Source of the DNA: Xaviernesmea oryzae
GTDB taxonomy: Bacteria > Pseudomonadota > Alphaproteobacteria > Rhizobiales > Rhizobiaceae
Length of the DNA: 64,000 nt
Assembly (NCBI RefSeq): GCF_900177415.1
Contig: NZ_FXAF01000008.1
Location: forward strand, 434,001-498,000
Reading direction: 5' to 3'
Position 1 is the first letter of the stretch; every line of letters begins with the position of its first letter. The notes beneath the pieces are model-generated. The model saw nothing but the letters and a program-made list of their open reading frames with translations, was not told the origin of the DNA and did no database searches. The position numbers were made by a program, and so were the translations under genes. Of the stretch, positions 44,284 to 53,551 are shown in pieces.

Positions 44284-45523
44284 CTTCGAGGTTCATATCG
44301 ACCTTGCTGGCGGCACCCGCAGAATTGGTCTTGCGAGGAGCAATCGTATCCGCGGGTCTGAGACCATACTGTTCGAGTATGACGATGCATGGCTAAAGGA
44401 TCCCGATCGCTTCTCGCTGGAACCGGCGCTTGCATTGACCCGCGGGGCCTTCGCTCCGCCCGCAGGATTCGCAACGTTCGGGTCGATCGGCGACTCTGCT
44501 CCCGACACCTGGGGACGACGGCTCATGCAGCGCGCCGAGCGTCGCGGCGCGGAGCGGGAGGCGCGAGCTGTTCGCACCCTCGCCGAAAGTGATTACCTGC
44601 TGGGTGTTGCCGACGAAACCCGTCTCGGCGCACTTCGATTCCGGTGGGTCGGGGAGGAGGCCTTCCAGGCTCCCATCCAAACTGGCGTCCCGGCCGTCAT
44701 CGAGCTTGGTCGGCTTCTGCAGATCACCGAGCGCATTCTGCGTGACGAAGAAACGGACGACGATCTCCAGCTCATTTTCGCTCCCGGTTCGTCATTGGGC
44801 GGCGCACGGCCGAAAGCCTCTGTCGTGGACCAGCATGGCCATCTTTCTATCGCCAAGTTTCCGAAGGAGGCCGACGAATACAGCATGGAGACCTGGGAGG
44901 AGATTGCCCTTCGGCTCGCCGACCAGGCCGGCATCGCCACTCCGCGACACCAGCTCATCGAAGTGGCAAGCAAAGCCGTTATGCTATCTCGTCGCTTCGA
45001 CCGCAACGGCGTCATCCGTATCCCGTTTCTGTCAGCGATGGCGATGATGGGTGCCAGGGATGGCGAGCGCGGCAGTTATCCCGAAATTGTCGACGCGCTC
45101 GCGGAGCACGGAGCGCAGGGAAAGACGGACGCCCATGCACTTTATCGGCGCGTAGTGTTCAACGTGCTGATCTCCAACGTTGACGATCATTTGCGCAATC
45201 ACGGATTCTTGTGGTCGGGCAAGGCCGGCTGGTCGCTGTCGCCGGCCTACGATCTCAATCCCGTTCCGACCGATCTCAAGGCTCGGGTGCTGACCACCAA
45301 TATCGATCTTGACGAAGGCACCTGCTCGCTCGATCTCCTGGAGGCTGCATCGGAATATTTTGCGCTCTCGCTAACGCAGGCACGCATAATCATCAAAGAG
45401 GTGGCGACCGTCACCGCGACCTGGCGTGAGACTGCCAAGGCGGTCGGCGCGCGAAGCGGCGAAATCAACCGCATGGCCAGCGCCTTTGAGCATGATGATC
45501 TGAAGCGAGCGCTGGCTCTATGA
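44276..45523 (+). CDS. hipA: HipA-family serine/threonine kinase toxin
   Basis: A 415-residue HipA-type toxin, a kinase of the PI3K-like fold that halts growth (the E. coli enzyme phosphorylates glutamyl-tRNA synthetase). Key motifs are the P-loop-like SSLGGARPKA, the activation-strand SIAKFPK with the ATP-binding Lys, the catalytic NVLISNVDDHLRNHGFL and the metal-binding LSPAYDLNP. The N-terminal subdomain (about 1-80) and helical C-lobe are complete. All catalytic residues I can see are kept, so it is probably active. Confidence 0.92.
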   Translation: MADFEVHIDLAGGTRRIGLARSNRIRGSETILFEYDDAWLKDPDRFSLEPALALTRGAFAPPAGFATFGSIGDSAPDTWGRRLMQRAERRGAEREARAVRTLAESDYLLGVADETRLGALRFRWVGEEAFQAPIQTGVPAVIELGRLLQITERILRDEETDDDLQLIFAPGSSLGGARPKASVVDQHGHLSIAKFPKEADEYSMETWEEIALRLADQAGIATPRHQLIEVASKAVMLSRRFDRNGVIRIPFLSAMAMMGARDGERGSYPEIVDALAEHGAQGKTDAHALYRRVVFNVLISNVDDHLRNHGFLWSGKAGWSLSPAYDLNPVPTDLKARVLTTNIDLDEGTCSLDLLEAASEYFALSLTQARIIIKEVATVTATWRETAKAVGARSGEINRMASAFEHDDLKRALAL

Positions 45524-45622
45524 TACGGATAGTCGTGTAAAGCTTACCCCTGGGACAAAAGCCACAAGCGACCGATTCAGAAGTATTAACCAGAGTATAT
45601 TTTCGAATGTAGATGTATAACC

Positions 45623-45645
45623 ATCGATAACCTGTACTTATCGAT
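45623..45645. promoter_or_regulatory. ATCGATAA inverted repeat upstream of DUF1612 copy 2
   Basis: ATCGATAA (45623-45630) and TTATCGAT (45638-45645) are perfect 8-base arms around a 7-base loop, 89 bases before the DUF1612 start. A possible regulator-binding site; regulator unknown. Confidence 0.4.
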
Positions 45646-45733
45646 AGTTAGGCATGGCCTAGGGCAATCTACTCGGTGGCGAACGCAAATTTACAGATAG
45701 CGTTCGTTTAGCAAATCGTTTACCATAAAATCA

Positions 45734-46891
45734 ATGGCTTACGATCTGGCGAAAATCAGCATGAATGCTCTGATGCGGCCGGCTTTCGACGCCGGCATCG
45801 CCCTGACCCGCCTCGACGAGCGTATTGCCCGCTCGTCGGTCGGCGTGGGCTTTCTCGAACGCCAAAATTTCGCCGACGCCTGCGCTTCGTTGTGGATCGA
45901 CGGCGAACTCGTCCATCTCGAAGACCTCGTCCTCCACGAAGCCTTTCGCGATACCCGCACCCCGACCCACGAACTCACCATCGCCCGCGACGTGTTGCGC
46001 ACCCGCCGACGCATTGCTGGGCAGTCGCCCGACTGGGCGCTGTCCGCAGAGGGAATTCGCACTCTGCGACAAACATCGGACATCGCGTCGGCCGGCGGCA
46101 TCGAGGCGGAGGAAGCTACCGTCATCATTCGGCCCGCGGCCGCGGCAAACAATCCGGAAGGGGAGGGGGGCGACGACAATGAAGGTGTCAGTCTCCCGGG
46201 TCTCGATATCGCCGACATCGATGCGGTGCTGGCTCGATCGCAGGCCGTCATCGAGAACGCCGCCCGGCCCGGCTGTGCCGGCGGCTACCGTGCTGCGGCT
46301 GGCCGTCCCGAAAAAGATCCGATGATCTATGATCTCGACTGGGACGAGGATGCCCGGCTCGACGAATGGCGCGGCGTGCTCCGCCAGACCGAAAGCCTGC
46401 CGGCGGTGTTCCGAGCCATCGTCGCGCTCGATGCCTGGAACGAGATTTCCGTGCTGCAGCACGCGCCCTGGCTTGGCCGGTTGTTGGCCGCATCGATCCT
46501 GCGGAAAACCGGCATCACCACCGGCGCCCATCTCGCGGCGATCAATCTTGGCCTGAAAACCATTCAGGTCGATCGGCGCCGGCATCGCGACCGCGAGACC
46601 CGGCTCCTCGCCATCGCTCACGGAATTTTGGCGGCGGCCGAGATCGGGATGAAGGAGCACGACAGGCTGGTGCTGGCACGCACATTGTTCGAACGGAAGC
46701 TGGAGGGGCGACGCACGTCTTCAAAGCTGCCGGAACTGGTGGAGTTGGTGATGGCGAAACCGCTCGTGTCGGCCGGGATGGTGGCCAAAATGCTCGAGGT
46801 GACGCCGCAGGCGGCGCGGCGGATCGTGACGGAACTGGGCCTGCGCGAGATGACGGGGAGGGGGAGGTTTCGGGCTTGGGGTGTAATCTAA
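45734..46891 (+). CDS. DUF1612 / RHE_PE00001-family putative DNA-binding protein (copy 2)
   Basis: A 385-residue paralogue of the gene at 14175. Identical landmarks are [64 protein letters not shown] and the C-terminal [40 protein letters not shown], which looks like a winged helix. The middle (about 120-190) is variable. As in copy 1, ATG follows AAATCA and has no Shine-Dalgarno. It follows HipBA and precedes the GTPase system but its own promoter region seems independent. Confidence 0.85.
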   Translation: MAYDLAKISMNALMRPAFDAGIALTRLDERIARSSVGVGFLERQNFADACASLWIDGELVHLEDLVLHEAFRDTRTPTHELTIARDVLRTRRRIAGQSPDWALSAEGIRTLRQTSDIASAGGIEAEEATVIIRPAAAANNPEGEGGDDNEGVSLPGLDIADIDAVLARSQAVIENAARPGCAGGYRAAAGRPEKDPMIYDLDWDEDARLDEWRGVLRQTESLPAVFRAIVALDAWNEISVLQHAPWLGRLLAASILRKTGITTGAHLAAINLGLKTIQVDRRRHRDRETRLLAIAHGILAAAEIGMKEHDRLVLARTLFERKLEGRRTSSKLPELVELVMAKPLVSAGMVAKMLEVTPQAARRIVTELGLREMTGRGRFRAWGVI

Positions 46892-47085
46892 CGAGTAGAC
46901 ACGGTTGTTTCTTCGAACCGCAGATGGCAGGCCGTTGCCTGAGAATGAAATCTTTTCTTTGGCATCGATCTACGTAGTTCCAGTGGAAAAGTATTTTGTA
47001 GAGGCTGGCTTCCGGGTTAAAAACTTGAGCACTATCGTATTAATTGCATATTCTCTACGAACGTCAGTCAAGAGTCGCGTGGGTT

Positions 47086-48390
47086 ATGCTTTTTCTTCAT
47101 CTCTCCGACATTCACTTCAAGAAGCGCGACATTGGTCGGTCTAACGACCCGAACCTGGGTCTGCGTGATGATCTCATTGATGATATCCAAAAGATGCGCG
47201 TGAAGATCGGCGGGCCTGTCGATGCAATCTTGATCTCGGGCGATATTGCCTTCGCTGGCGATGACGAAGAATATGCGTTTGCCCTGAAATGGATCCGTGA
47301 GAAACTATGTCCAGCTTCTGGCTGTAAATTCGAGGATGTCATGGTCATCCCCGGCAATCACGACGTGGACAGGAGAGCCGCGAGCAATCCGATGGAGCGA
47401 GGAGCGAGGGCATCGCTGCGCGAGACGCCTATCAACCTATCCAATGCGGCGATCACTGATTTCTTGAATCACAAGGATTCGGCCGAAATGCTGTTCAAGC
47501 CGATCGACAACTACAATCGCTTTGCCGCAAATTTCGAATGCGTCATTGGCTTCGAGGACAACTCAATCCCCCGCAGGCCTTACGTCAGCCGAAAATTCCC
47601 ACTGAATGACGGGTCCGCCGTTAAGGTTTGGGGCTTCAATTCAGTTCTCGTTTGCGACGCCGACGACAAAAAGGAGGCCATGTTCGTCGACCCTTCAGCC
47701 GCGCAGATCGAACGCGAAAGTGGCGTCGCGCACATGGTGATGTGCCACCATCCGTTTAATTGGCTCCGAAACGAAGCCGAGTTTAGAGAGCGAATTGACC
47801 GGGTGGCGAAGGTTCACCTGTTTGGCCACGAACACACTGTCCGGGTCACCCGAGACGTGAGCTTTACCCGCATTAGAGCAGGGGCGGTCCAACCCGAGCG
47901 CGATGAACCGGGTTGGAAGCCCGGCTACAATTTCATTGAAATGACGGTCGATGGCGAGGACGACAACCGACAGCTCATCGTCAAAGTCTGGGTAAGGCAA
48001 CGAGAGGGTGCCAGGTATATCGAGATACCCGATCCCGAGGACGATAGCCCTTTCTGGAGGATGACGCATCGGCTTCCGCGCTGGGTAGCTCCTCCCGCGG
48101 CCGCCGCGTCGATGCTTCTGCCTCCTAGCATCAACGTCATCGCTCCAGCCGAGGACAATGTTATGGCGAAGGAACCGCCAACTACTCGATCCGTCGCGCC
48201 GAAGCTTCTCGCGCTTTCGGAGGCCGATCAGCTCAAGATCATCGAGGATTTGATGCTCTCGGAGGACGAGGACGCCGATTTACGCGACTACGAGGCCGCC
48301 TTGGCCGCTATCCGTCGCGCCGCCGACCGAGGTAAATTGGTGGACCTCGATCGCGCCATTGATGAATTCAACGCAGCTCGCGGAGCATAA
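47086..48390 (+). CDS. Metallophosphoesterase, first gene of the GTPase system
   Basis: A 434-residue calcineurin-like phosphoesterase from ATG 47086. All metal-binding motifs are present: LSDIHF (Asp-x-His), SGDIAFAGD (Gly-Asp), IPGNHDVD (Gly-Asn-His-Asp), MCHHPFNW and LFGHEHT (Gly-His-x-His). A variable C-terminal extension from about 330 carries a Pro-rich linker and a charged helical tail (LSEADQLKIIEDLMLSEDEDADL...). The next gene starts two bases after its stop. As part of the set with two GTPases and a GAP1-like protein it may be the effector (nuclease or nucleotide phosphodiesterase) or a regulator; its substrate is not predictable. Confidence 0.85.
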   Translation: MLFLHLSDIHFKKRDIGRSNDPNLGLRDDLIDDIQKMRVKIGGPVDAILISGDIAFAGDDEEYAFALKWIREKLCPASGCKFEDVMVIPGNHDVDRRAASNPMERGARASLRETPINLSNAAITDFLNHKDSAEMLFKPIDNYNRFAANFECVIGFEDNSIPRRPYVSRKFPLNDGSAVKVWGFNSVLVCDADDKKEAMFVDPSAAQIERESGVAHMVMCHHPFNWLRNEAEFRERIDRVAKVHLFGHEHTVRVTRDVSFTRIRAGAVQPERDEPGWKPGYNFIEMTVDGEDDNRQLIVKVWVRQREGARYIEIPDPEDDSPFWRMTHRLPRWVAPPAAAASMLLPPSINVIAPAEDNVMAKEPPTTRSVAPKLLALSEADQLKIIEDLMLSEDEDADLRDYEAALAAIRRAADRGKLVDLDRAIDEFNAARGA

Positions 48391-48391
48391 G

Positions 48392-49471
48392 ATGTCGGAA
48401 ATCAATTTTATCGCGGATTACCGCTCCCTGCAGCCCATGGCGGACGAAAGCAGGATTCAGGCGCGGCAAGCCTCCTTTAATGAAATCGAGGCGGATGCTC
48501 GGCAAAATCCGGCGCGCGCCGTGGTCCTCGCGCGATTGGCGTTCAAGCTTCCACACCCGGATGTGGCGGAAGGGAACGAATGGTTCAGCACTTTCATGAC
48601 CAATCACAGCCCTACCTTTAGCCTCACTCATGACCAAGAGGAAGCTGCGATTATGGCGACTCTGGTCCTGCGAGACCGAATTTTGTCGGGCAACGCCAGA
48701 TCATCGCTGCTTGTGCTAGCAGCTGGCTTTGCGGGGCGTCGGGAAACCGTGGACAAGGGACACCTCATTGCCGTTGCGAAAAATGGGCTGGCTCAAGCGG
48801 TCCGCCGTATTGGCCAACCGACTGGCGTGGGAGCCATCCCCACGCAGAACAATCCTGATCTCACCAAGGCGATAGCTACGTTCGATGAACAGGCGGACGG
48901 AGCGACAAAGGCTCTCGTGGATGCGCAGACCGCCGCATACCTTTCGAGGCTGAATAACGCGATCAAAGAGGCGAACAATGTCACCGCACGCTTGAGCGCG
49001 GTGAATTCACGCCTCATGGCTGAAGTCAACATGCTCTGGTGGCACATTGGGGGGCACAGCGTGCTGGCGGACATGCCGCTTGATCGATTGAGCCCAGCCC
49101 CGCGCGCCTTCGTGGTCGCCGCCGATATCGCCGAAATCATCGGCGCACCGCCAGGTCCCTATGGGGCGTATGGCGTCATCAGAAAAGCGTTGGGAGTCGA
49201 GTGCGAAACCGAGATCAAGCTTGGCGACGCGTTGAAGGCCCTAAACGCGTCTGGCGTCACGAATATCGTATCGGATGAGGTCGAGACCGATCACGCGATG
49301 GTTCCGGTGCATTACGCGGCCGCGACGGCACTCGTTGGCGGTTCGATGGTATCCGCCACGCAGTTCAAGAAGTCGACGGGTCTTTCCATCGACACCAAGC
49401 TTAGCCTGTATGAATTGGCGCTTCAGTTCTTCCACGAGCGCCTCTTGATCAAAGACGAACTGGTTCACTGA
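48392..49471 (+). CDS. GASH-like helical protein of the GTPase system
   Basis: A 359-residue protein, start ATG 48392 with CGGAG six bases upstream. It is Ala-rich and predicted helical throughout, with no enzyme motif. Conserved-looking parts are LRDRILSGNARSSLLVLAAGFAG near the middle, MLWWHIGGHSVLADMPLDRL, and the C-terminal helices. From its character and place (before two GTPases and a GAP1 protein) I assign it to the GTPase-associated system helical (GASH) family described in comparative studies of NTP-dependent conflict systems. The assignment rests on context and memory of the family, not on a search. A scaffold or GTPase partner is inferred. Confidence 0.6.
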   Translation: MSEINFIADYRSLQPMADESRIQARQASFNEIEADARQNPARAVVLARLAFKLPHPDVAEGNEWFSTFMTNHSPTFSLTHDQEEAAIMATLVLRDRILSGNARSSLLVLAAGFAGRRETVDKGHLIAVAKNGLAQAVRRIGQPTGVGAIPTQNNPDLTKAIATFDEQADGATKALVDAQTAAYLSRLNNAIKEANNVTARLSAVNSRLMAEVNMLWWHIGGHSVLADMPLDRLSPAPRAFVVAADIAEIIGAPPGPYGAYGVIRKALGVECETEIKLGDALKALNASGVTNIVSDEVETDHAMVPVHYAAATALVGGSMVSATQFKKSTGLSIDTKLSLYELALQFFHERLLIKDELVH

Positions 49472-49501
49472 GGCCATGAAAAGAACGGCCATCCGAGGGA
49501 A

Positions 49502-50455
49502 GTGAGCGACAACCTCATGCAAAACGAGCAAATCAAGAGAGAAGAAGACATCGAGGAAGATGACACTCTGGATCCAGGCGAAGATTTCGAGACGCCAGTC
49601 GAAGTGACAGGCCTTCGATTGCGTTCGAATGATGCCATTTCGCCAGAAACTGTGTCAGAGTTTCGCGGCAATGTCCGAACCAGAACCGTCGTCCTCGTCG
49701 GAGAGCAAAAGGCAGGTAAGACGACACTTCTGGCGTCACTATTCGGGCAATTCTGCAACGGCCCTGTCGGTCGCTTTACTTTCGCGGATAGCCGAACGCT
49801 ACTCGCGTTCTCGGAGAGGCGTCACCGCGCACTTCGGAAGTCCCAGAGGAAATCACCATCCGCCCCACGTACCAGTCGAGGCGCCCCAGTCCATTTCTTT
49901 CACCTCTGCGTGGCCGACAACGCGGGCGAACGCTTCAACATCTTAATTTCGGATCGATCAGGTGAGGCTTTTGACGCGGCGAGGCGTAACACGGACTTGC
50001 TGTCGAGGCTTGAGGAGCTGGCGATGGCCGACTTCGTCTGTTTTTTACTTGACGCGGGCAAGCTGACGAATAAGGAGAGACGGGCCGGCTATAAGCGGAA
50101 GTTCCGAGAAACCATCAAGGCCTTGAACGATAACGGTGTGCTTCCGACCACCGCGAAGGTCGAAATTCTCGTCACGAAGCTTGATAAACTTCAGAGGGCA
50201 GGTGTGGACCCTGAAGTCTTGGAGGAAGTTCGTCGATACGAGGCGGATTTGAGGGGCGAGTTTGCGGGCAAGGTCGCGTCATTCGAAGTATACGAGGTCT
50301 GCGCGCTGCCTCGGGCTAACTTTGCGACCGGCGTGGTTGGGCTGAGCGAAATGATCGATAGATGGTGTTTGCCTGACGCCGGTGTCGACCCTCGACCAGT
50401 GCCGGTTGAAGACGCTGCGCGACACCTCGACCGCCTTGTGGGGGTGTGGGAATGA
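49502..50455 (+). CDS. P-loop GTPase (double-GTPase-2-like)
   Basis: A 317-residue GTPase. The start is uncertain: GTG 49502 is one base after GAGGGA, while ATG 49517 is 16 bases away. The N-terminal 40 residues are acidic. P-loop GEQKAGKTT (G67 to T75) follows, then a switch-like DNAGERFNILISDRSGE (DxxG-like), and ILVTKLDK as the base-specificity (T/N)KxD motif. The C-terminal helices end with a Leu/Arg-rich tail. Membership in the DO-GTPase2 family is inferred from neighbourhood and motifs. The stop overlaps the next GTPase as ATGA, so the two are produced together. Confidence 0.75.
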   Translation: MSDNLMQNEQIKREEDIEEDDTLDPGEDFETPVEVTGLRLRSNDAISPETVSEFRGNVRTRTVVLVGEQKAGKTTLLASLFGQFCNGPVGRFTFADSRTLLAFSERRHRALRKSQRKSPSAPRTSRGAPVHFFHLCVADNAGERFNILISDRSGEAFDAARRNTDLLSRLEELAMADFVCFLLDAGKLTNKERRAGYKRKFRETIKALNDNGVLPTTAKVEILVTKLDKLQRAGVDPEVLEEVRRYEADLRGEFAGKVASFEVYEVCALPRANFATGVVGLSEMIDRWCLPDAGVDPRPVPVEDAARHLDRLVGVWE

Positions 50456-51438
50456 GCGATAGTTCGAAACACATGGTGTTGGGACTGCAGTCTTCCGGCA
50501 AAACGACCTTTGCCGCGGCGCTGTGGTATATTCTTTCTAACGGAGGGGTGGCCACCGTTCTCGCTCAGGGAAAACACACCGGCGACTATAGTTATCTCGA
50601 CAAGATCGCGGCGCGGTGGGAAAGGGGCTACAAGGTCCCACGAACGGAGCATTACGAGCAACAATCCATTTCGATAAACCTGGTCGACCGAATCTCGGGC
50701 GGGGCGGTGTCTTTACGTTTTACTGATTTGCCAGGTGAGGGGTTCGAGAGGGCTTTCGCCTCTCGGAGGCTGGCTGAGCCAATTGCCCAAGCTCTAGAGG
50801 ATATTGATGGGCTGATCGTATTCGTGAGCGCCGCCGGTGGCATCGACAACGAATCGATCATCGACGTTGTAAAGGGACTCCAGGAGGAAGGAGACGAGGA
50901 TTTGGATACGGATGATGATGACGACGATGATGATGACGACTTCGAGCCAGGGAATGATGTAGCTGGAGAGAAGCTTCACGTGGACGGACAGTCCAACGGG
51001 CACGACGGCACTTCCAGCTCCCGAAGTGAAACCAAGGAGGTTCCTTTCACGCCAGGTTTAACACCTCGCGATGTTCAACTGGTCGATATTCTTTCAAGCC
51101 TCCAGGACCGTCCGGTGGTCGGCGTATTTCCGCGCATTGTTGTTATCGTGTCGGCATGGGACAAGGTGGTGAGGCATCGGGATCCGACGAGGTGGCTTTC
51201 GGCCCGGATGCCGCTCTTAAGCCAGTACTTGAAAAATATGGGTGCGCCAGTCAGAGTTTACGGCGTTTCGGCGCAAGGTGGTGAAGTTCCAGATGGCCCA
51301 AAGGCGAAGGACGCCCTTGACCGCGATAAGCTGTTGTCGATTTCCAACGCGGGTGAGAGGATCAGGGTCGTCGGCCACGACGCTGGCGACCACGACCTAA
51401 CTCATCCGATACGATGGCTCAGCGGCCTGGAAAGCTGA
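50452..51438 (+). CDS. P-loop GTPase with acidic insert (double-GTPase-1-like)
   Basis: A 328-residue GTPase starting at ATG 50452. P-loop GLQSSGKT at residues 11-18, then LRFTDLPGEGFERAF (DxPG switch II) and VIVSAWDK (the NKxD-like position). Between the two halves, at about residues 150-200, there is a very acidic linker with a run of Asp residues followed by a Ser/Gly/Asn-rich tract, likely disordered. Features agree with the DO-GTPase1 family. It overlaps the first GTPase by four bases and abuts the GAP1-like gene with no gap. Confidence 0.78.
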   Translation: MSDSSKHMVLGLQSSGKTTFAAALWYILSNGGVATVLAQGKHTGDYSYLDKIAARWERGYKVPRTEHYEQQSISINLVDRISGGAVSLRFTDLPGEGFERAFASRRLAEPIAQALEDIDGLIVFVSAAGGIDNESIIDVVKGLQEEGDEDLDTDDDDDDDDDDFEPGNDVAGEKLHVDGQSNGHDGTSSSRSETKEVPFTPGLTPRDVQLVDILSSLQDRPVVGVFPRIVVIVSAWDKVVRHRDPTRWLSARMPLLSQYLKNMGAPVRVYGVSAQGGEVPDGPKAKDALDRDKLLSISNAGERIRVVGHDAGDHDLTHPIRWLSGLES

Positions 51439-53373
51439 ATGGCAACTGACGATACGAACGAAGTGCATCAGGCGGTCTTTGGTTATTCCAACGGCCATCG
51501 TCTCCTTGCGTCCAGTATTCAGCTCAGCTCGATTGATAACTACGAGTTGGCGGCCGCCTCGGATCTCGCGCCTGGCGTTTCCCTCGATCCTTCATTGAGT
51601 TACCTCACCGGCGTCGGGCTGCCGGAAAGCAAGCTATACGCATTGATAAGGACATGGGCCGCACCTGAAATGCAGAGGCCAGGCTGCGTTTGGAGCCATG
51701 TCCTTTTGTTGTCGCGCCAGTTGCTCTCGTCCCAAATTGATCTAGCGGCCTTAGCGCCGCTCCTTAGGCGACCCGGAGGGTATAAAGGGGATAGCGGATT
51801 CACGAAGCCGCTATTGATCGGCCGAAGGCAAAGAGGGGCTCCGTCGCCTTCCCTTGTGATCGTCGAGCAGGCGCTCGTCGCGTGCTATGACGACACCTAC
51901 TTCGCCACAGCACGGCAGTCGCAAGACGAGATCGAACGCGCGATACTGGCAGTCTGGTCACAACAGTGGCCACGGTTGCGTTCAACATTCGTGTTCCGGT
52001 CCATACAATCGAATTCATCGTTGCCGAACCAGACTCTTCGGCTCCGCTCAGAGCCGGGTAATCGACCGGGGTCGGTATCGAATTCGACCTGGTTACCCAT
52101 CGCTGCGCTCGACGCGGTGTCAGAGACCGTGACGCCTCTCCGGCGCTTCCTCTGGCGTTACGGCAAGGATATCGATCCTGTCTCAAAGCCGTTCATCGAC
52201 CTAGTCGAGATTTTCACGCGGCTTGATGGAAAAAAGCCTTCATACGAGGTTGCGGGACAGGTCCTCGCGAAGTTCGGCGCGGGGCAAGCGCAAACGCTAA
52301 AGCGAGACATTCTTGGTGTCGCTCCGTCAAAAGCGGCTCTCGTCAAAAGCGTCGAGGCATACGATCTAATCCGACTGATGGTGGAACACGATTTCGCCGA
52401 GTATGATCTGGAGGAGGAAAGCCTTGGCGATTTGTTCCGTCATGTCGATCCAGCATTGTTGCCGGGGGTCGCCACCGCGCTGGAGCTTTTTAGAGATCGG
52501 CTCGGCGACCGCCACGGGATTATCTTCGGCGCGATTTTACCGACATTTACCAAGGATGACCTGAGCTCGGACGTGATCCCTACTCGTCTCGCCTTGGAAG
52601 TTGTCATGCGGCGACCTGATCTTCTCTCCTTCGAAACACTCGGACGGTTTTCCGACGAGAATCTGCTGTCGTTGCTCGACCTCGACTTGGCCGAGACCGA
52701 GACGGTCGAAATCTTGCGTGCGATTTTGTCACGAGCGCCGTCCACGAAATCCGTCGAACTTCTCGAGCATTTTCCACAGGCTTGCTTAAGGCTCGCGGTT
52801 GAGGCGCAGCGGCGCGGAAGCTTGAGCGGTGAATGGCGGTCCAAGTTGAATGAAAGCAGCGAGTTGCTCGTTCCTTTCGTCGCTGGTCTCGCCACTAGCC
52901 AAGACTTGGTGGATGCCGCGCGCGCGATGAGTTTTCCGCTAAATCCCTCGGATGCTCCAGGGATATGGATGGACGCCTTCAAGATTCACCGCAACCAACT
53001 GGACAAGGAGGGCGAGACGACCATGATGACTTTCATTATGGTTTTGTGCGTTCGCCACCGGTTGGAAAGTACGCGGCGAATCGCCATAGAAATTATGCCC
53101 GATCTGCGCAGGCGTATCGTTTCCGGCATGCTGACAACCGAGGATGAAAAGATGCTGGCGCGCTGGCTGCCAAACTATTCGGATAGTTGGGATCTGAACA
53201 GACGCCTTCTCAAACTCCTCCGCCAAGGCTACAAACGCGGCGTTAATTACGATGACTTGGTTTTTGCGCTGCATCTGTCCGACGAGGAATACGCATACGC
53301 GACTAATCAAGATCCCGAAAATTTGGTGCGCCAGGTCTTCCGTGCGTTCATGCCATGGGGGCGGTGGGAATGA
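51439..53373 (+). CDS. GAP1-like (GTPase-associated protein 1)
   Basis: A 644-residue protein that starts directly after the GTPase stop. Its N-terminus has the GAP1-N1 pattern: HQAVFGYSNGHRLLASSIQL (about 10-29), YLTGVGLPESKLYALIRTWAA and MQRPGCVWSHVLLL. The rest contains long helical repeats with Leu/Asp/Arg spacing, agreeing with GAP1 middle and C-terminal domains. No catalytic centre of a known enzyme is visible. GAP1 proteins are thought to be the GTPase-coupled partner or regulator in GTPase-centred conflict systems. The complete operon is phosphoesterase, GASH-like, GTPase, GTPase, GAP1. Confidence 0.8.
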   Translation: MATDDTNEVHQAVFGYSNGHRLLASSIQLSSIDNYELAAASDLAPGVSLDPSLSYLTGVGLPESKLYALIRTWAAPEMQRPGCVWSHVLLLSRQLLSSQIDLAALAPLLRRPGGYKGDSGFTKPLLIGRRQRGAPSPSLVIVEQALVACYDDTYFATARQSQDEIERAILAVWSQQWPRLRSTFVFRSIQSNSSLPNQTLRLRSEPGNRPGSVSNSTWLPIAALDAVSETVTPLRRFLWRYGKDIDPVSKPFIDLVEIFTRLDGKKPSYEVAGQVLAKFGAGQAQTLKRDILGVAPSKAALVKSVEAYDLIRLMVEHDFAEYDLEEESLGDLFRHVDPALLPGVATALELFRDRLGDRHGIIFGAILPTFTKDDLSSDVIPTRLALEVVMRRPDLLSFETLGRFSDENLLSLLDLDLAETETVEILRAILSRAPSTKSVELLEHFPQACLRLAVEAQRRGSLSGEWRSKLNESSELLVPFVAGLATSQDLVDAARAMSFPLNPSDAPGIWMDAFKIHRNQLDKEGETTMMTFIMVLCVRHRLESTRRIAIEIMPDLRRRIVSGMLTTEDEKMLARWLPNYSDSWDLNRRLLKLLRQGYKRGVNYDDLVFALHLSDEEYAYATNQDPENLVRQVFRAFMPWGRWE

Positions 53374-53551
53374 TTAAGTTCCCCGAAGCCAGGATGGCGG
53401 GGTAGCGGTAGATCAGGATCCCCGCTTACGCTGCGTCTGCGGCGATGGCTCATATCAGGGATGGAAGCCAAATGGCCGAAACCGTGTACGGGTTCGGTTC
53501 ACGACAGCCCGACTGGATGCTAGGCCATTCAGACTATGCTTTCCCTTGTAC

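Noticed and set aside
50911-50940. GAT/GAC microsatellite considered as a separate repeat element
   Set aside because: It lies in frame within a GTPase gene and encodes an acidic linker; treated as part of the protein.
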